The notes under the pieces: model-generated
Seen by the model: only the letters and a program-made list of their open reading frames with translations
Database searches by the model: none
What the model was told of the DNA's origin: nothing
Part shown: one piece after another, positions 60,501 through 64,000 of the stretch
Layout: every line of letters begins with the position of its first letter
Numbering within the stretch: position 1 is the first letter of the stretch
NCBI GenBank assembly: GCA_037903355.1
Contig: JBAJFE010000004.1
Location: 2,914,001 to 2,978,000, forward strand
Direction: 5' to 3'
DNA from: Trichuris trichiura
Lineage: Eukaryota > Nematoda > Enoplea > Trichinellida > Trichuridae
Length of the DNA: 64,000 nucleotides
Translations under genes and position numbers: made by a program

Positions 60501-63500
60501 CTAAATGGTTGCAAATGTAGATGAAACAAGGCGACAAGGCACACATAAGGCTGACTGCCCAACAGGAAGTGACCGTAAACGTCCCCTATCCCTCAAAATG
60601 GCTACGTGACCCTATTGAGCATACAGACCATAAATAAACAAGGTCAACGAAGCGCCCAGAGTTCGGCAAAGAGAGTTGGAATGAAATTGACGCGCGACAA
60701 CAACGAAGCAAATTCCTTCAGGTCAATCAAAGGTCGATAGGCACCCTTGCGACTGTAAAGCCTAAGCGTCGCTAGTGCGTATGTCTTTCCTTTCTCAGTC
60801 CACTTCCGTTTGCCTCAACAAGGGTTATTGAAGTCTTCGAAGAAGCAGCAACTAGCTAGAGAAGGGCACTTCCCGAATGGATAGACAAAACTGCTTAAGG
60901 GTCAGCAAACACGCTCGGCCGCACAGGTGTTGGCAGATTCAGACGTCTACGTAAACATTGAAGGGAAACAATGGCATAGAAGCAACGAAGATCTCCTAAG
61001 CAAATTAGGTGAAGAAGAGAAGAAGATGACGGCCAGCCATGTAAGGCAAAAGTGTCGCTCTCGCCAACCCTGCTTAACGCTGATACGAATTCGTTGAATT
61101 TTCGAGCTTTCCCTCTATCGGCGGATGGATGAGTCAGTCAGCAAACGGAAATAAGTATTGAAATAACAAATGGTGGTGGCTTGGAAAAGAGGCAAACTAG
61201 TCCTGTTTGCGGAGAGGAAGGGGAAGACTTTAAAAAAAACACGGCTAACCCCACGCTTCTTGAACAGCTTCATAATGACTCCAAGTGAGCAGGATTCCTT
61301 CAGGTGACCGAGCGTGCGATCGAATATCACTTCCAAAGTTGAACAGACGCTGTGGTGTCGTTCTGTCTTTCTCTATGGGCGCTCTTGTCCCTGCGCAGCT
61401 CGGCCGTTTAGGTGAGCCTGTTTTCGTCAACTGAGAGAGAGACAGAGATCGTAGTTCTTAGCTGACAACTGTTGACTTCGTTAGTATGGCAGAGACGAAC
61501 AGTAGCAGCTGGTTAAACGAAACCATTGCCGATCATTGAGTGGCACTGCATGGCTCCTTCATTCCTTTTGCGGCAACCAAAGGTATACAAGGCGCACCCT
61601 AACCAAGGGCACAGAGCAATCGAAGGCGAGTCTAACTCTCTCAGCCGCTTGCCGCTGTTCGAACGAAAAAGAGGCGTTGACCGGCAACAAAGGCCGCGAT
61701 GAAAGGTGGCCGTCGATCCGGAATGCGGCCACCCCCGTACACAACTAACCTCGTCGAACTCGTTGGTCAGTGAAGAGTCAAAAGCCGTTCGCAAAAGTCC
61801 GATCGAACTGGAGTGGCTTTTTCCTTTCTTACCAATCGACCCTGCCCGGAGGAGGTGCTCAACGGTTATAAGCAAAGCCAAACAATCGGGGTAAGTTGGG
61901 ATTCGTTGGCCAGATCAATTCGCATAGTTTTGCCATTCTTCACCAGTGGCCACTTATTTAAACATGTCGTTAGAGCAAAGTCGGTCGTGCGAAGAAACAA
62001 ACGCACCGCCTGTATACCTCGGGAGCACTCGCCAAGAGCGGCTTTCAATAAAGGAAGTTATTTACTGTTCAACGAGACTCCGTACGCCAAGTGGTCCACG
62101 TCAGCGTTAACTCAATAAGAAGGGACAACACTTTGGCGATTGAGCAGCCTTTACTGGTAAAACTCAACTCGTCAATGCGTGGCACCTCTACTCACGTCCA
62201 CGTGCAATCAACATTCTGCGCCCAGGAAGGACACTGAGCGCCAGTGCCAATCACCGCCTAGCGATTTTTGTTCCAAAGCTCAATCGAGCTCACTGCCGCC
62301 ACGAGGAAGAGTGAAAGGCTCATTTCTCACCATCTTAGCCCAGCCGAGCGAAAGTCTGACCCCAGATGCGGTCAAGGAACTCATTAGCACCCTCAGCGGG
62401 ACGACCTTTCCTTTTTTGAACATTCTTTTCCATTCTCTTTCAATTTCGCAACGACTTTGGCGTCTCGTTTTTTTAAAAAAGGCAAGAAAACAAAACTTCT
62501 GCGGCGACCATCTGTGTTCCCACGGAATGCGAACATTGAAATGACCTTTCCAACATGAATACTGACAAGTTATTTTCCTTTCAGTTTCTAAGGCAAAACG
62601 TCAATCGCCTATCGTGAAAATATGTTCGCCTCATTAGCATAGGTGTAGATAGCGGTCCCTTGGAGCAACAAAACCTTGGAAGATTTAACTAGCACACCTC
62701 TTGCCGAGACGAGTTGCTGCTAGCCAAAAACTCGACGTAATAACGGAATGACAGCGTGATGTGCACGCAGGCATATCTTTTAACCTATATATACATGCAG
62801 CGAAATGGGAAGCTCAACAGTCAAATAAAATTAGAATGAAAATGACGTAACCGCCTTTTCTTCGTCCCAGCTTAACTCAGCGAGTACTAAGAAGGCCTTT
62901 TAAATCAAGCTTTGGCAAATAAAGCTCTTACAACAGGGCACAGCTGGTAAAATGCTGAAGTCGCTAATATTTTAGTCTGCCTCTTAGACGAAAAGAATGC
63001 GGGATGCCATACGGCTAAACGGCTATTATGTAACGTGCTGAGCAGGGTTTACTGTTATGCAAATGAGTTATCAGAAAAGCAGCTAAAGGACTAGAATTTG
63101 CTACTGGCCCAGATGCCGAAGGCTCTCAGTGAACAGCGGGACGCCAATGGACCTTAGGGGGAATTTAAATTTGCCATTAACCGTTGCATTGCAATCACTG
63201 CTGTCGGCAAACATTGCAAGTGCAGAAGGGATGGTAACTTATTTGTACGAACAAATTAACATAGCAAACGTGAGTGCACGTCGTCAAATGGTAGTTTAAA
63301 AGACCCTTTTAAAAAATTTATAGTACAAATGAGACGATGACTTTTTTCTGTTTGATTTATGAAAATAGTCCGAGTTAGCAGTTTCTATGGCCGCCAGCGA
63401 CGGTGTCTCAACGGGGAAATAAATATCTTCAGCTGGCTGCTGAAAATAACATGCATCCAATCGGTAAAAGACCAACGGCAACCATTAGTCAGCGCTCGAT

Positions 63501-64000
63501 TGGCGGCAGCCTATGCACTCTACTCTGGAAGTAACAAAACTTCCGTATGCCCAATTTGGCCCGTAAATGGAAAGTTAAAACGAACGCTGAATCAGTGCGT
63601 GCAAAAGAGTATTGTTTGAAAAAAAGGGACCAACAAAAACGACCATTGGACGCCGCTACAGGCGATGATTTATCAGTTTGTGCCTGCAGAAAGGAAGGCG
63701 ACAATCTTCGGACAATTTTGCCAACCATTGCCTTGTCTAGCACCTCGTTCGAAATTAATGCCAGCCACTTAGCTTGCGGCAACCAGTTTGACGTCCCAAA
63801 AAAAGGCAATGAGAAATTGATGAAAATTGAATTGATTACTTGATCGATGTTCCGTGCGGTTATTTATTGAAATTTCACAACGAATAAAATCTCTAAGGTG
63901 AATGGCACCCCCAGATCAGCGAACGTGCCTTAGCGCGTGTTATGCCGCCAGAAAGGGCAGCAAGAATGCTTTTCTAGCCCAACTCGGCGGGCGCCACATT
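60501..64000. other. Right-hand end: no gene firmly assigned
   Basis: On the minus strand, a stretch ending FDSSLTNEFDE|GTTAGT (about 61881-61754) looks exon-like and its phase-0 donor could join the acceptor at 60501-60502, so it may be an upstream exon of the Shroom-like gene; weak. A 98-codon plus-strand frame at 63547-63843 (MPNLARKWKVKTNAESVRAK start) has no recognisable domain. Nothing else is supported. Confidence 0.35.

Noticed and set aside
62179..62544. A 121-codon plus-strand frame
   Set aside because: Polar, low-information sequence with no recognisable motif or splice context.
63547..63843. A 98-codon plus-strand frame near the right edge
   Set aside because: Begins with an ATG but shows no domain, signal or membrane segment, and overlaps an equally long antisense frame; too weak to call.

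Overview
The window is animal nuclear DNA, AT-leaning, with very short spliceosomal introns (most that can be placed are 48-55 bp, GT...AG with T-rich acceptors) and compact genes separated by long gene-free stretches. The gene set (tandem UDP-glucuronosyltransferases, WDR11, geminin, CXXC1/CFP1, a class IV POU factor, a non-NMDA glutamate receptor, a Shroom-type protein) and gene style fit a nematode. A basal (Trichuris-like) nematode is my best guess, but species assignment is inference; no rRNA or mitochondrial marker is present.

Layout. (1) 1-20.3 kb, plus strand: five intact intronless UGT genes in tandem. UGT1 and UGT2 share about 1.2 kb of 3' flank. UGT2 and UGT4 share about 0.4 kb of 5' flank and the signal-peptide segment, while the body of UGT4 matches UGT3, so UGT4 is a recombinant. 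The UGT1 3' flank has been split by three insertions (a degenerate Penelope-like retroelement and two inverted-repeat elements); the uninterrupted paralogous flank of UGT2 serves as an empty-site control that fixes their ends and target duplications. A fourth inverted-repeat element lies after UGT3. (2) 20.7-26.1 kb, minus strand: WDR11 in five exons, with an apparent one-base frameshift. (3) 27.4-32.7 kb, plus strand: geminin, then CXXC1/CFP1 in seven exons, with two consecutive CXXC zinc-finger exons instead of one. (4) 32.7-40.4 kb: gene-free, with two inverted-repeat elements. (5) 40.4-41.5 kb, plus strand: POU-IV (Brn3/UNC-86 class) factor in two exons, followed by about 6 kb without a recognisable gene. 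(6) 47.7-52.1 kb, minus strand: a complete 14-exon AMPA/kainate-type glutamate receptor, with every junction in phase. (7) 54.1 kb: an AAT microsatellite, then, minus strand up to about 60.5 kb, a Shroom-like gene ending in an ASD2 domain. (8) 60.5-64 kb: nothing firmly assigned.

The genes are mostly unrelated housekeeping and neurodevelopmental loci. The most unusual content is (a) a family of foldback elements that share an end motif (TTACGGA...CCCGTT) and a hammerhead-like core with the 3' end of the Penelope-like element and carry 11-17 bp target duplications; (b) the double-CXXC CFP1; (c) the chimeric UGT. Exon coordinates were derived by hand from splice sites, reading frame and family conservation.
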